Source: Nostoc commune NIES-4072 (GTDB lineage: Bacteria; Cyanobacteriota; Cyanobacteriia; Cyanobacteriales; Nostocaceae). Taken from it: 64,000 nt of DNA. Positions within the stretch are counted from its first letter, which is position 1, and each line of letters begins with the position of its first letter. The position numbers and the translations under genes were made by a program. The DNA lies in assembly GCF_003113895.1 (NCBI RefSeq), contig NZ_BDUD01000001.1:5063315-5127314 (forward strand), in the 5' to 3' direction. The notes under the pieces were generated by a model. It worked only from the letters and a program-made list of their open reading frames with translations. It did no database searches and was not told the origin of the DNA. Of the stretch, positions 53,912-63,173 are shown piece by piece.

Positions 53912-55309
53912 TTACATATCTTCTAACTCAATTCCTTTGGTTTCTTTAATAAAAAAGAGAATGAAAAAGAATGAGGTAGCTGCCGCAATTGTATAGAGTC
54001 CATAGGCAGAACCTAGACCAAAATTTTTCAGTATGGGAGGAAATGTTGTGGAAACGAGGAAATTCGCAACCCATTGCATTGCAGCAGCAACTGAAAGTGC
54101 AGCCGCTCGAATTTTGTTATTAAACATTTCTCCTAACAGTACCCAAACCACTGGCCCCCAGGAGAAACCAAAGCAAAATACATAGAGGTTGGCTGCAATG
54201 AGAGCTATAGTACCTGCGCTTCCGGTGAGATTGGGGTTACCAGCAGCATCTAGGGGAGCGTTGCCAAAAATATAAGCCATCGTCCCCAAGGTCAAGGTCA
54301 TGCCAATCGACCCTAGTATGAGCAAAGGCTTGCGACCAAATTTATCTACAAAGGCGATCGCAATTAATGTTGTAATAATATTGACGGCTCCTGTAATCAC
54401 CGTAATTGTTAAGGAACTTTGTTCTGAAAACCCAACTGCCTGCCACAAAACGCTGCTGTAGTAGAAAATTACATTAATCCCAACGAATTGCTGTAATACA
54501 GATAAGCCTATTCCTATCCAAACAATCCGCAGGAGTCCACCATTTCTGCTTAAGAGGTCAGAAAACCTGGGTTCGCGTTCTCGAAGCACTGTCTGCCGAA
54601 TTTCTTCGATTTTTGTCAGCACGTCACCGCCCAAAATCTTGGTTAGAACATTAGCAGCTTCTGGTTCCCGTCCTTGAGCAACCAAGTACCGGGGAGATTC
54701 GGGAATCATTAAGGCTGACATTCCATAAAGTAAGGCTGGAGGAATTTCCGTCCAAAACATCCAGCGCCAAGCGGCTATGCCAAACAAAAACGGTGACTCG
54801 GCTGAACCTGCTGATACAGCAATAAAGTAGTCGCATAAGAGTGCAATAAAAATCCCAACTACGATCGCTAATTGTTGCAGAGATCCTAATCTTCCTCGCA
54901 AATGGCTAGGAGAACACTCGGCGATATAAGCTGGTGCGATTACACTAGCAGCGCCAACTGCAATCCCACCTAATAGTCGCCAAAAGATAAAATCCCAAAT
55001 TCCTAAAGCAATCCCGGAGCCAATGGCACTGATGGTAAACAACACCGAAGCTGCTACCATTGCCTTGACTCGACCATAACGGTCTGCGATTTTCCCTGCA
55101 TAGAATGCTCCTACCGCAGACCCTAACAATGCTAGAGACACGGCAAGACCAGTTAACACACTGTTGGCGTTAAAGGCTTTGGCAATAGCACCAACTGCGC
55201 CGTTGATTATAGCAGTATCAAAACCGAACAGAAAGCCGCCGAGGGCAGCAGCACCAGCAATCAAAATGACATAAAATGTGCTGGATTTACGACGAGTAGT
55301 GGTGGTCAT
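53912..55309 (-). CDS. Sugar porter family MFS transporter
   Basis: A 465-residue major facilitator with 12 predicted transmembrane helices, of the sugar porter family. The signatures are GKIADRYGRVKAM after helix 2, PESPRYLVAQGREPEA before the central loop, QQFVGINVIFYYSSVLWQ in helix 7 and DKFGRKPLL after helix 8. It should import a hexose or related sugar by proton symport. It follows the ABC permease gene in the same direction; between them lies a nine-unit heptamer array within the leader. The C-terminus ends normally with ETKGIELEDM. Confidence 0.95.
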   Translation of the reverse strand: MTTTTRRKSSTFYVILIAGAAALGGFLFGFDTAIINGAVGAIAKAFNANSVLTGLAVSLALLGSAVGAFYAGKIADRYGRVKAMVAASVLFTISAIGSGIALGIWDFIFWRLLGGIAVGAASVIAPAYIAECSPSHLRGRLGSLQQLAIVVGIFIALLCDYFIAVSAGSAESPFLFGIAAWRWMFWTEIPPALLYGMSALMIPESPRYLVAQGREPEAANVLTKILGGDVLTKIEEIRQTVLREREPRFSDLLSRNGGLLRIVWIGIGLSVLQQFVGINVIFYYSSVLWQAVGFSEQSSLTITVITGAVNIITTLIAIAFVDKFGRKPLLILGSIGMTLTLGTMAYIFGNAPLDAAGNPNLTGSAGTIALIAANLYVFCFGFSWGPVVWVLLGEMFNNKIRAAALSVAAAMQWVANFLVSTTFPPILKNFGLGSAYGLYTIAAATSFFFILFFIKETKGIELEDM

Positions 55310-55318
55310 AGTTTATAT

Positions 55319-55381
55319 ATTGGGCATTGGGCATTGGGCATTGGGCATTGGGCATTGGGCATTGGGCATCGGGCATTGGGC
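55319..55381 (+). repeat. Short tandem heptamer repeats (ATTGGGC)9
   Basis: Nine 7-bp units, eight ATTGGGC and one ATCGGGC. This is the reverse complement of the AATGCCC array at 11734-11796. On the coding strand it lies 9 bp upstream of the MFS start codon (55309), inside its untranslated leader, where it could influence translation or transcript stability. Confidence 0.95.
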
Positions 55382-55432
55382 ATGGGTGCAGAAAAAAGGA
55401 ATTTTCCCCCTGCTCCCTGCTCCCCTACCTCT

Positions 55433-56431
55433 TTACCGTCTGGAACGTCTGCGGAGTCGGTCTATTACAACTGCCAAAATAATTACTAGTCCTTTGACGA
55501 CTAGTTGCCAGAAGTAAGATAGGTTCAACAAAGTTAAACCGTTGTTGAGAATAGCAATGATTAATGCACCTAGAAGTGTGCCGCCAATAGTACCAATACC
55601 GCCTGTGAAGCTGGTTCCACCTAGAATAACAGCTGCGATCGCATCTAATTCGTAACCTTGACCTAAGATGCCACTAGCACTATAAAGACGGCTGGCACTC
55701 ATGATTCCTGCTAAACCTGCCAGTAATCCACTAATACCATAGACAAATAGCAAGACACGATTAACTTTAATCCCAGTTAATCTGGCTGCCCGTTCGTTAC
55801 CACCAACGGCATATATCTGCACTCCTAAAACAGTTTGCCGCAAGACAAACCAGCTAACTATCACAGTCAGCAGCGCAATTATCACTAGCCAAGGAATCGG
55901 CCCGATATATGTATTACCCACCCAAGCAAAATTTATGTCACGGTTAATCAGCGTTGTCCCCTTGGCAACTAAAAAGGCAAGACCCCGCAAGGCTGTAAGT
56001 GAACCCAGTGTGACAATAAAAGGTGGTACATCCAAAAAGGTGATGATAGCGCCGTTGACTAAGCCTAAAAGCAATCCTGCGAGCAACGCAGCAGGCACGG
56101 CCGCCCAACTCAAAGCTGGCAATAGTGATATCAGTAAGGCAACTACGGCAGAAACACCTAACATTGAACCAACAGAAAGGTCAATACCTCCGGTGAGAAT
56201 TACAAAGGTCATTCCTGTCGCCAGCACAATATTGATTGATGACTGGCGCAAAATATTAACGATGTTACCGGCTGTGAGGAAGTTGGGAGAAAGGAATGCA
56301 AATAAGATGCAGATAATTATTAGGATTGGCAGAATCCCGGCAACTTCCAATAAACTGCTAATTGATTTCCGGTTGCGGGATGCGGGATTGTTGGCTAATT
56401 TATTGGCAGGCGGTCTGACTGTCTGACTCAT
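55433..56431 (-). CDS. Ribose-type ABC transporter permease
   Basis: A 332-residue inner-membrane permease of the RbsC/XylH family (BPD_transp_2), with about ten hydrophobic segments. Characteristic parts are [40 protein letters not shown] and [20 protein letters not shown]. It overlaps the ATPase gene by 4 nt (ATGA), showing translational coupling. With the broken ATPase (56428-58082) and the binding protein (58353-59372) it forms a monosaccharide importer; the sugar cannot be told from sequence. Confidence 0.93.
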   Translation of the reverse strand: MSQTVRPPANKLANNPASRNRKSISSLLEVAGILPILIIICILFAFLSPNFLTAGNIVNILRQSSINIVLATGMTFVILTGGIDLSVGSMLGVSAVVALLISLLPALSWAAVPAALLAGLLLGLVNGAIITFLDVPPFIVTLGSLTALRGLAFLVAKGTTLINRDINFAWVGNTYIGPIPWLVIIALLTVIVSWFVLRQTVLGVQIYAVGGNERAARLTGIKVNRVLLFVYGISGLLAGLAGIMSASRLYSASGILGQGYELDAIAAVILGGTSFTGGIGTIGGTLLGALIIAILNNGLTLLNLSYFWQLVVKGLVIILAVVIDRLRRRSRR

Positions 56432-57570
56432 GATTCTAATACCTCCGATGCTCCAGTTGCGTAGTGCATAATCTTTTCTTGGGTAATTTCTTTACCAAGA
56501 CTGCCGTCCAGTTCGCCTACCAGTTGGCCTTCTCGCATGACTAAGACGCGATCGCTCATGCCAACAATTTCTGCTAGTTCGCTGGAAACCATTAAAATAG
56601 CTACACCTTGTGCTGCCAATTCGCTCATAATTCGGTAAATTTCGCTTTTAGCACCGATATCTACGCCGCGTGTCGGCTCATCTAACATCAAAACTCTCGG
56701 TTTAATCGCTAACCAACGCGCTAGCAGTAGCTTCTGCTGATTCCCACCAGAAAGATCCAGCGCTCTAATTTCCAAATTGGCTAGGCGGATATTAAAGTTC
56801 TCTACAGCTTCTGTTGACAGGCGATTAACTGAACCCCAGTTAACAACTCCAACTTTTGCATCCTGTTTGAGTGTATTGATGGCAATATTCTTGCGGGCGC
56901 TCATTTCCAGAAATAAACCTTGATCTTTGCGGTCTTCTGGAACGTAACCAATTCCCGCCGCAATGGCATCACTGGGAGTATTAATTTCCAGTTTTTTGCC
57001 ATTCAAGAATACTTCACCACTGGCTTTGCGGTCTGCACCAAAAATCAGCCGGCATAGTTCCGTGCGTCCTGCACCAACCAGCCCGGCTAAACCAACTATT
57101 TCTCCAGCATGAACTTTAAAACTAGTCGGCTCAACCTTCTTACGCGCATCGCTCATATTTCTGACTTCCAGCACGACTGGGCCCGGATGCATTTGTCGTT
57201 GATGTTCGTAAAAGTCTTGCATGGAGCGACCAACCATCATTTGCACCAAGCGTTGGGGAGAAATTTCACTGCGTGTCAGACTGCCAATATATTGACCATC
57301 TCGCAGTACGCTAATCCGGTCAGCTAGGGCATAAATTTCTTCCATCCGATGGCTGATGTAGATAATGGCAATGCCATCACGTCGTAGTTTGCGAATTACT
57401 TCAAACAAATGCTCACTCTCACGGTCAGACAGTGCTGCTGTTGGCTCATCCATCACCAAAACGCGGCTTTTGTCCTTCAACGCCCTGGCAATTTTAGGAC
57501 TTACGCACACTCTACGAATTCTCGGCGCTCTTGGCGTCTTGGCGGTTCGAGAAATTAAGCTTTTTAGCAA
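56428..57570 (-). pseudogene. Ribose-type ABC ATPase, C-terminal part after MITE insertion
   Basis: Genuine sequence runs from about 57489 ([20 protein letters not shown], Walker B of domain 1) to the end. The second ABC domain is complete: [11 protein letters not shown]alker [16 protein letters not shown] signature and [16 protein letters not shown]alker B. The codons between 57570 and 57495 belong to the 93-bp MITE, which offers a TTG start in frame. Only if that start is used would this fragment be made separately. With the N-terminal fragment it represents one RbsA/XylG-type ATPase of about 510 residues. Confidence 0.9.
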
Positions 57571-57587
57571 TTTTTGCGTAAGTCCTA
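57495..57587. mobile_element. 93-bp MITE with TAGGACTTACGCA ends
   Basis: The terminal inverted repeats TAGGACTTACGCA (57495-57507) and TGCGTAAGTCCTA (57575-57587) are perfect over 13 bp. A 5-bp target duplication AATTT flanks the element at 57490-57494 and 57588-57592. Its centre contains the CTTGGCGTCTTGGCGGTTCG repeat core (57530-57549) also found around the GxxExxY gene. Removing the element and one AATTT restores an open frame reading [17 protein letters not shown]. Confidence 0.93.
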
Positions 57588-58082
57588 AATTTCTACTTGC
57601 TGCTGTTCTGCGATCGCTAAAGTACCAACTACAGTCTGCGCTGTAAAATTGGCTCCAAGGCTTTCTAGTACTTGCTCTGCTTCCAGTTGCATAGCTTGGC
57701 GGTCTAAAAGCTGACCTCGTCGCAACTCGCTACCCATAAACATATTTTCGGTAACGGTTAAATTCGGTGCAACATTCAGTTCTTGATAAATAAGATTAAT
57801 ACCCGCCTTACGTGCCGTCGCCGGATCGGTAATTTTCAGGGGTTGACCATTGATGCGAATTTCTCCAACATCTGCAATGTAAGCCCCAGCCAGGATTTTC
57901 ATCAATGTGCTTTTGCCTGCTCCGTTTTCACCCATGAGAGCGTGAACTTCTCCGGGATAAATCGTCAGATTGACATTTTGGAGTGCAGATACACTATGAA
58001 ATCGTTTTGTAATTCCCTGCATTTCTAACACCGGAGTGGTGGTTGGTGTATCAGGAAATGAGTTTTCAATAGTTGTTGTCAT
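57585..58082 (-). pseudogene. Ribose-type ABC ATPase, N-terminal part before MITE insertion
   Basis: It encodes 165 residues of the first ABC domain: [20 protein letters not shown], Walker [15 protein letters not shown], the Q-loop [10 protein letters not shown] and the signature-like [11 protein letters not shown]. The stop TAG (57585-57587) is formed by the first three bases of the MITE. Walker B of this domain lies in the other fragment. The fragment alone cannot be an active ATPase. It starts 270 bp after the binding-protein gene. Confidence 0.9.
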
Positions 58083-58352
58083 GAGCGGAACTTTTAAAAA
58101 GAATTGAAAATTTCCAATTGTGAGTTATAAACCAATAACTCACATTTAATGTGAAATTAAAATCATCACAAAATCATCTTTTAAAAACCAATCATTATCT
58201 TGGAAACTTCTAAAGGCCGTCTTCCAAATTTAGAGCTTTTCGCAGATGCAAATATATACATCATGGGTATGTGCAAAAAGTCTGTCAATGTATCAAAAGA
58301 CTCAATTGAGATTAGAAATAATTGTTACTTAAAAGTTCACAATTTGTATTAT

Positions 58353-59372
58353 TTACCAACCTTTTTCTGTGCTGATATTATTTTTAGTGATCAACTTAAC
58401 TGGAATCAGAATAGTAGGATTGCTAGGTTTTTTACCATTTAAGATGTCATATCCAACCTGAACTGCTTTTTTGGCCATTCCTCGGGGATTTTGAGTAGCA
58501 GTTGCGGCATATAAACTATTTTTAGTAGCGATCGCAGTGATTGCTTCTGGCGCACCATCAACCCCTACAATAAAGAATTCTCTACGTTGTGCTTGGTTTG
58601 CTGCTAGTTCTGCGCCAAGTCCACTGGGATCGTTGATGGCAAAAACAGCATCAATTTTCGGAAAGGTTGTAAGCAAATCACTCATAACTCTAAGTCCTCC
58701 ATCCCTACTACCCTCTGCATTCTGGTTTTTAGAGAGAATTTTGATATCGGGATATTTGGATAATACATTTTCGCAGCCAGTAATTCGCTGAATCACCGAG
58801 TCTACTGGCGGCCCATTAACTATTACTACATTGCCTTTACCTTTGAGGCGATCGGCAATATATTTACAACTAACTTCTCCAGCTTGGACATTATTAGTAG
58901 TGATGGTGGCATCCACACCTCCCTCAGCGCCTGTGTCTACAGCAATAACAATTCTACCTGCTCGTTTTGCGTTTTCAACTATTGGTCTAATTCCCCTTTT
59001 GTCAGCAGCATTCAAAACAATAATGTCAGCATTAGCAGCAGTGAAATTTTCAATCTGATTGGCTTGTTGGTTGAGGTCATAGGCACTCGAAGCTACAATA
59101 ACGGTGACATCTTTTCCGCCAATTCTCTTTGCTTCTGCTTCAACTGCTTGTCCCATAACCACGAAGAAAGGGTTACTTAGATCGCCAACGGTGAAGCCAA
59201 CCGCTCGTAATTTTCTATTCCCAGTGACGGTTTTAGTTTCTGCACTAGTATTGATTGCAGTGTTAGTGCCAGTAGTATTAATAGCACTGTTATCATTTTG
59301 AGCGCCATTTGTGCAACCAACAACAGCCAAACCTAATATGCCAGCTATGAGCAAAATTCTTTTCATATTCAT
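58353..59372 (-). CDS. Ribose-type ABC transporter substrate-binding lipoprotein
   Basis: A 339-residue periplasmic binding protein of the RbsB family (Peripla_BP_4). The signal peptide and lipobox are visible (ILLIAGILGLAVVGCTNG, Cys20). A low-complexity Asn/Thr/Ala linker follows. The binding domain carries AVGFTVGDLSNPFFVVMGQA, NADIIVLNAADKRGIRPIVE and AVFAINDPSGLGAELAANQA. It captures a sugar for the permease/ATPase. It is the first gene of the transporter operon, so the ATPase lesion lies downstream and should leave this protein expressed. Confidence 0.93.
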   Translation of the reverse strand: MNMKRILLIAGILGLAVVGCTNGAQNDNSAINTTGTNTAINTSAETKTVTGNRKLRAVGFTVGDLSNPFFVVMGQAVEAEAKRIGGKDVTVIVASSAYDLNQQANQIENFTAANADIIVLNAADKRGIRPIVENAKRAGRIVIAVDTGAEGGVDATITTNNVQAGEVSCKYIADRLKGKGNVVIVNGPPVDSVIQRITGCENVLSKYPDIKILSKNQNAEGSRDGGLRVMSDLLTTFPKIDAVFAINDPSGLGAELAANQAQRREFFIVGVDGAPEAITAIATKNSLYAATATQNPRGMAKKAVQVGYDILNGKKPSNPTILIPVKLITKNNISTEKGW

Positions 59373-60393
59373 CTATTTTTACAACCGATTTAAATTTGAA
59401 AGAGGTCAAAAGAATATAAATTTACCAAATTATTCCAATATGAACTAGGTCTAAAAACTTTAGATATCACCTAGTCATACTCTTACTTTTTCCAATTGCA
59501 ACTACTTTCAAATGTCTTCTAATCATATATATTATCTGATTTGAATAAACGCTATTAATTCACCTCAATTAGATAGATGTTTTCTTTTTTTAAGCAAAAC
59601 TATGAGCGTTACACTACATCAAAAAATCACATTTTTTTGTGAAACTACATTTGGGAGTGCGTAGGCTAAAAACAGATTTTAACTACAATTAGTAGAATCT
59701 GATGTTATCAAAATTGGAAATTTGTATTTCCTATTACATTTTTTTAGTTTAACCTGCATTATTACAAATACGATCCCCGTTTATCGAACTTTACAAAGTA
59801 AATAAAACTTTTCTATCTCTATGTAGGTAAAGGTTTGACCACTAGAGCATTTGCGAAAATTAAAGAATTTTTAACCGAGGGAGAGTTTAAAAAAAACTTA
59901 ACATGTTTGAATTAACTCGAATTGAGAAAATTTAATACTATAGGAGGAAAAGATTTGGTTTTAAATCTGTCTTATAGGAGTAGAAAAATATAGCCGACTA
60001 CCATAAACAAAAATTATTTTATCTTCTTTTCGGAATCAACTAAAATATGCCTGTCAAGTACGCTTATTTGCTATGCTAGGTTGCGAGAAATAGTTTTGTT
60101 GTGTCTCAAACAGAAGAATTCTCTAGATTATTCACTTTTCAAGTATTCTGAATGGTCAGAATCAATTCACAAAGTAGATAAATGTAAATTTGAGTTAAGA
60201 AAAAGCATTGATGCGTAGGCATAGCCCGCCGGAGGCATCGCTAATTCTTAAAGATTTTGATGTCTTCTCAGTAACGAGAACTTTTTACACAGCTATGCAT
60301 ACGTGTGCATAGCTGTTACTAAATATAAGTTCATTTTTTGTTCTACACGCCTGTGGAAAGTTAATATTTTTGTCAACTTCACCTAGAGGAGTG
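59373..60393. other. Long AT-rich intergenic region with hairpin
   Basis: About 1 kb without a supported gene. A perfect 11-bp hairpin, ACAGCTATGCA-TACGTG-TGCATAGCTGT, lies at 60289-60316. The dispersed GCGTAGGCATAGCCCGCCGG-type repeat is at 60212-60240. The binding-protein promoter should lie near 59400. Confidence 0.6.
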
Positions 60394-60717
60394 TTAATTC
60401 GTCAATTGTCTAGTATAAGAATACTTGACAATATTAGCCAACTCTTGTAATTTGCTTATTGCTTCTGCACCCTCCAACTTCATTAATTCGCGATCGTCCC
60501 ATAATTCCATCCAAGTAATCCCATAATCAGATACTAAAAACCGAATTAGGTGCTTTTCTTCTAGGCTAACCATAAATGAAGCACTCTGCATTTGGTCACC
60601 GCATGTATAACAAGACGCAGTATAGCCACGCCCGTCAAGGGTAATTGTCAAGGCTTGCAGGTTCATTACCAAATCTTGAATGAATTCCTGATGTTGTTGC
60701 GCTAATCTTAGAAACAC
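60394..60717 (-). CDS. Conserved hypothetical protein
   Basis: A 107-residue soluble protein (MFLRLAQQHQEFIQDLVMNL..., DGRGYTASCYTCGDQMQSAS, FLVSDYGITWMELWDDREL). The CYTC pair near residues 36-39 could hold a metal or disulphide. I do not recognise a family. It is alone between two intergenic regions, and the spacing to gntK (138 bp) does not show an operon. Confidence 0.55.
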   Translation of the reverse strand: MFLRLAQQHQEFIQDLVMNLQALTITLDGRGYTASCYTCGDQMQSASFMVSLEEKHLIRFLVSDYGITWMELWDDRELMKLEGAEAISKLQELANIVKYSYTRQLTN

Positions 60718-60855
60718 TTATTTTCTCCTACCACTCCAGTTATGTGGTTGCTTTTAAAATTTCTTTAGATTTACATCAGATGTAATTTGGTTGCTAAAAG
60801 TTCGTGTTTTTATAAAGACGTGATTAATCTTAATCTTCCGGTTGTAAGTAATAAA

Positions 60856-61380
60856 CTAAATTCTCAAAGCCGTTTTAATATTTTGGACAATTACCTGGGG
60901 TGGTTGTGCAATATCTATAGATATGGTGTTTAATGGTTCTTCAAGAGTATCAAACTGGCTGTTGAGCAGTTTTTCGCTCATGTAATGATTGCTACGCTCT
61001 TGCAACCGCCTTTGAATCAACTCATAAGACCCTTTGAGATAAACTAGCTTGATGCGATCGCTCTTGGCGTTGGCGGAGCGATCGCTATCCAATAGCAGAA
61101 ATTGCCGATAGCTGTCTTTTAAAGCAGAACACGCCAGTACTACATTTTTATTATTTTGCAGCCAATGTCTTATCGCTGTTTGCAAATCTTGCAACCAAGG
61201 CATCCTATCAGCTTCACTCAGAGGGATACCGCGCCGCATTTTCTCAACATTCTCTGGTGAGTGGAAAGCATCAGCATCGCTAAACTCCCATTGTAACGAG
61301 TCTGCTAGCAGTTTTCCTATGGTGCTTTTGCCAGAGCCAGATACACCCATTAGGATAATAATCATTGACTGCTTAATCAT
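60856..61380 (-). CDS. gntK: Gluconokinase
   Basis: A thermoresistant-type gluconokinase that phosphorylates D-gluconate to 6-phosphogluconate. From the ATG at 61380 it has 174 residues, the usual family length; the frame is open further upstream, but that part is unlike the family. The P-loop is MGVSGSGKSTIGKLLADSL and the substrate region is FSDADAFHSPENVEKMRRGI. The LVLACSALKDSYRQFL block is conserved, as is KLVYLKGSYELIQRRLQER. It feeds gluconate into the oxidative pentose phosphate pathway. It lies upstream of the sugar-uptake block in the same direction. Confidence 0.93.
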   Translation of the reverse strand: MIKQSMIIILMGVSGSGKSTIGKLLADSLQWEFSDADAFHSPENVEKMRRGIPLSEADRMPWLQDLQTAIRHWLQNNKNVVLACSALKDSYRQFLLLDSDRSANAKSDRIKLVYLKGSYELIQRRLQERSNHYMSEKLLNSQFDTLEEPLNTISIDIAQPPQVIVQNIKTALRI

Positions 61381-62376
61381 CTTTTTCTTCAAAAAAGTTA
61401 AGTTATTAAAATGGCGGCTGAATTTAAGACTCCTTTCCATACAACATGTGAGTTGTATTAAAATATCTTGACAAAAAAATGCACACGGTTGCAAAAATCC
61501 CAAACCTCGTTTTAACTACTACTCAAAGATATAAAAATTCTACTTCTTTAGACATAATTAATAATTGTTACCAGTAGTTATTGGGCATTAGAATAATTTG
61601 AATATTTTTTCTCATAAAAATTCTTGCTAAATTTATACAAAACATACAACTTATACACTATCTCAAACCTCAGCTTTCACAATAGGATGTTAAAGTAAAA
61701 ATTGTTAACAAAAGTTGTTTTTACGGATCAAAAAAATAGTTGATATTGGCTGTGCTGCCATGAAAACTAGTGTCTTTAGGGGAACTACAAAAAAGAAATT
61801 ATCCGATTTTTAGCAAGAAAGGCAGAGGGCAGGAGGCTCAGTTGGCAGAAGGGAATTCTGATAGCGCAGCGTTAGCGACGCAGGAGCGTCTTCCTGCACT
61901 CTGCTACGACCGGAGTCCGTAAGGGTTTAAGCCCCACTCCAAAATCTTAGATTTGGTGTCTTGCAGTGTAGGTCTGAAGCCTACACTGCAAGACTTGCCC
62001 TCTGCCTCCTGCCTTCTTCACAATCAAAACGACTTTTTCCTCCTCGCTCCCTGCCCTAAAGGCAATGGGATATTTTTGGAATTTCCTAGTATCCTAATTG
62101 CTGCAATTACAGCACTTTGCAACTAAATGAGGTACAGAACTAAGGATTCACAAATCAAATTATTCTTCTGCCTCCTGCCTCCTGCCTCAAAACCAGTGAC
62201 TTTGTACCTCATGCAAAAGCAAACTGCTGTAAAGCTACTAAAGAAGTAGATCATTTCAAAAGTAATAGCCAGTTCATGACTACTAATGAGACGTTTCTTG
62301 AACTTCAAGCAAGCACAATAAATGTACTGTTTAAAAACATTCTAAAGCTCAATAAAACCTTAATTTTGAAACTTTG
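61381..62376. other. Long intergenic region with repeats
   Basis: About 1 kb without a supported gene. It contains a cluster of dispersed repeats between 61860 and 62010. These include GCAGCGTTAGCGACGCAGGA-type palindromes, a perfect 15-bp hairpin at 61958-61994 and GCCTCCTGCC tracts near 62000 and 62170. Confidence 0.6.
61958..61994. repeat. 15-bp perfect hairpin
   Basis: GTCTTGCAGTGTAGG (61958-61972) and CCTACACTGCAAGAC (61980-61994) pair completely around a 7-nt loop TCTGAAG. It probably belongs to a dispersed cyanobacterial palindrome family. No T run follows, and it is not next to a stop codon. Confidence 0.85.
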
Positions 62377-62817
62377 ATGCATATAAATAATAAACTTTCT
62401 ACTAATACTTCATCTCTACAAGGGCTACGAGTACTGCTTGTAGATAATGATGTTAATTTCTGCAATTCGTTGACGCCGATGTTGCAATCCTATGGTGTGA
62501 AGGTGCAAACGGCATTTTTAGGAAAGCAAGCTCTGGAAATATTTGAGCAATGGCAACCTGATATCCTCTTGAATGGTATTTCCTGGCCAAAGGAGGATAG
62601 CTATGCTCTGATTCACCAAGTGAGAACACTTACAGGAGAGCGAGGCAAAGTAGTACCAGCGATCGCTCTCACAGGCACTGTAACAGAAGATATGTATCAA
62701 AACGCACTTTTAGCTGGGTTTAGTCTATGCTTTGCTAAACCCGTAGTTATTGATGATTTTGTTGCGGTGCTTGGCATTTTAGCAATTGCTAACAATCCTC
62801 ATCCTCATGCTAACTAG
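62377..62817 (+). CDS. Degenerate receiver-domain protein
   Basis: A 146-residue single receiver domain (from the ATG at 62377; a TTG lies just before). The fold is clear: LRVLLVDNDVNFCNSLTPML, AIALTGT with the conserved Thr, and FAKPVVIDDF with the conserved Lys121. However, the phosphoacceptor region reads PDILLNGISWP, where PDVLxxDIxMP is expected. The Asp is replaced by Gly67 (codon GGT). It therefore cannot be phosphorylated in the usual way and may act as a phosphorylation-independent adaptor. It lies upstream of the CheB/CheR gene in the same direction. Confidence 0.9.
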   Translation: MHINNKLSTNTSSLQGLRVLLVDNDVNFCNSLTPMLQSYGVKVQTAFLGKQALEIFEQWQPDILLNGISWPKEDSYALIHQVRTLTGERGKVVPAIALTGTVTEDMYQNALLAGFSLCFAKPVVIDDFVAVLGILAIANNPHPHAN

Positions 62818-62867
62818 CTTTAATTAATGTCTGAGATATAGTAGTCTAACTCTTTAGAAGTAATGAT

Positions 62868-63053
62868 ATGGGTCATTTATTTGTGGAGATAACTATTTTT
62901 AAAACGCTACTAATGAACTTGATAAATGATAAAATTAATCTCACGAGTTATCAAATGTATATTTTAACTCAATTAACTTTGCTTTTGAGTAGCGGAATTA
63001 TTGGTATTGCATTTATTCTAGCTTCTTATTTATTGGCAATGACTTGGATTTAG
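62868..63053 (+). CDS. Possible small membrane protein
   Basis: A frame of 61 codons ending in a clear hydrophobic segment (LTLLLSSGIIGIAFILASYL), compatible with one transmembrane helix. It lies 50 nt after the degenerate receiver gene and 120 nt before the CheB/CheR gene. An internal ATG would give 46 residues. No family was recognised, and it could be a chance frame. Confidence 0.3.
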   Translation: MGHLFVEITIFKTLLMNLINDKINLTSYQMYILTQLTLLLSSGIIGIAFILASYLLAMTWI

Positions 63054-63173
63054 GAAACTTATATTGTTTGTTTAACTTGTATTAAAACTATTATTAAATA
63101 CAAGGCAAGTAAGTAAACTGACCTAAAATATAAACCTTAGCTGCTAAATCATTGCAGTGCTAAACTTTATCCT

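Noticed and set aside
58200..58442. 80-codon plus-strand frame between the binding-protein and ATPase genes
   Set aside because: It overlaps the end of the binding-protein gene on the other strand and has no features of its own.
62123..62308. 61-codon minus-strand frame
   Set aside because: It contains translated GCCTCCTGCC repeats and lies in a repeat-rich spacer.
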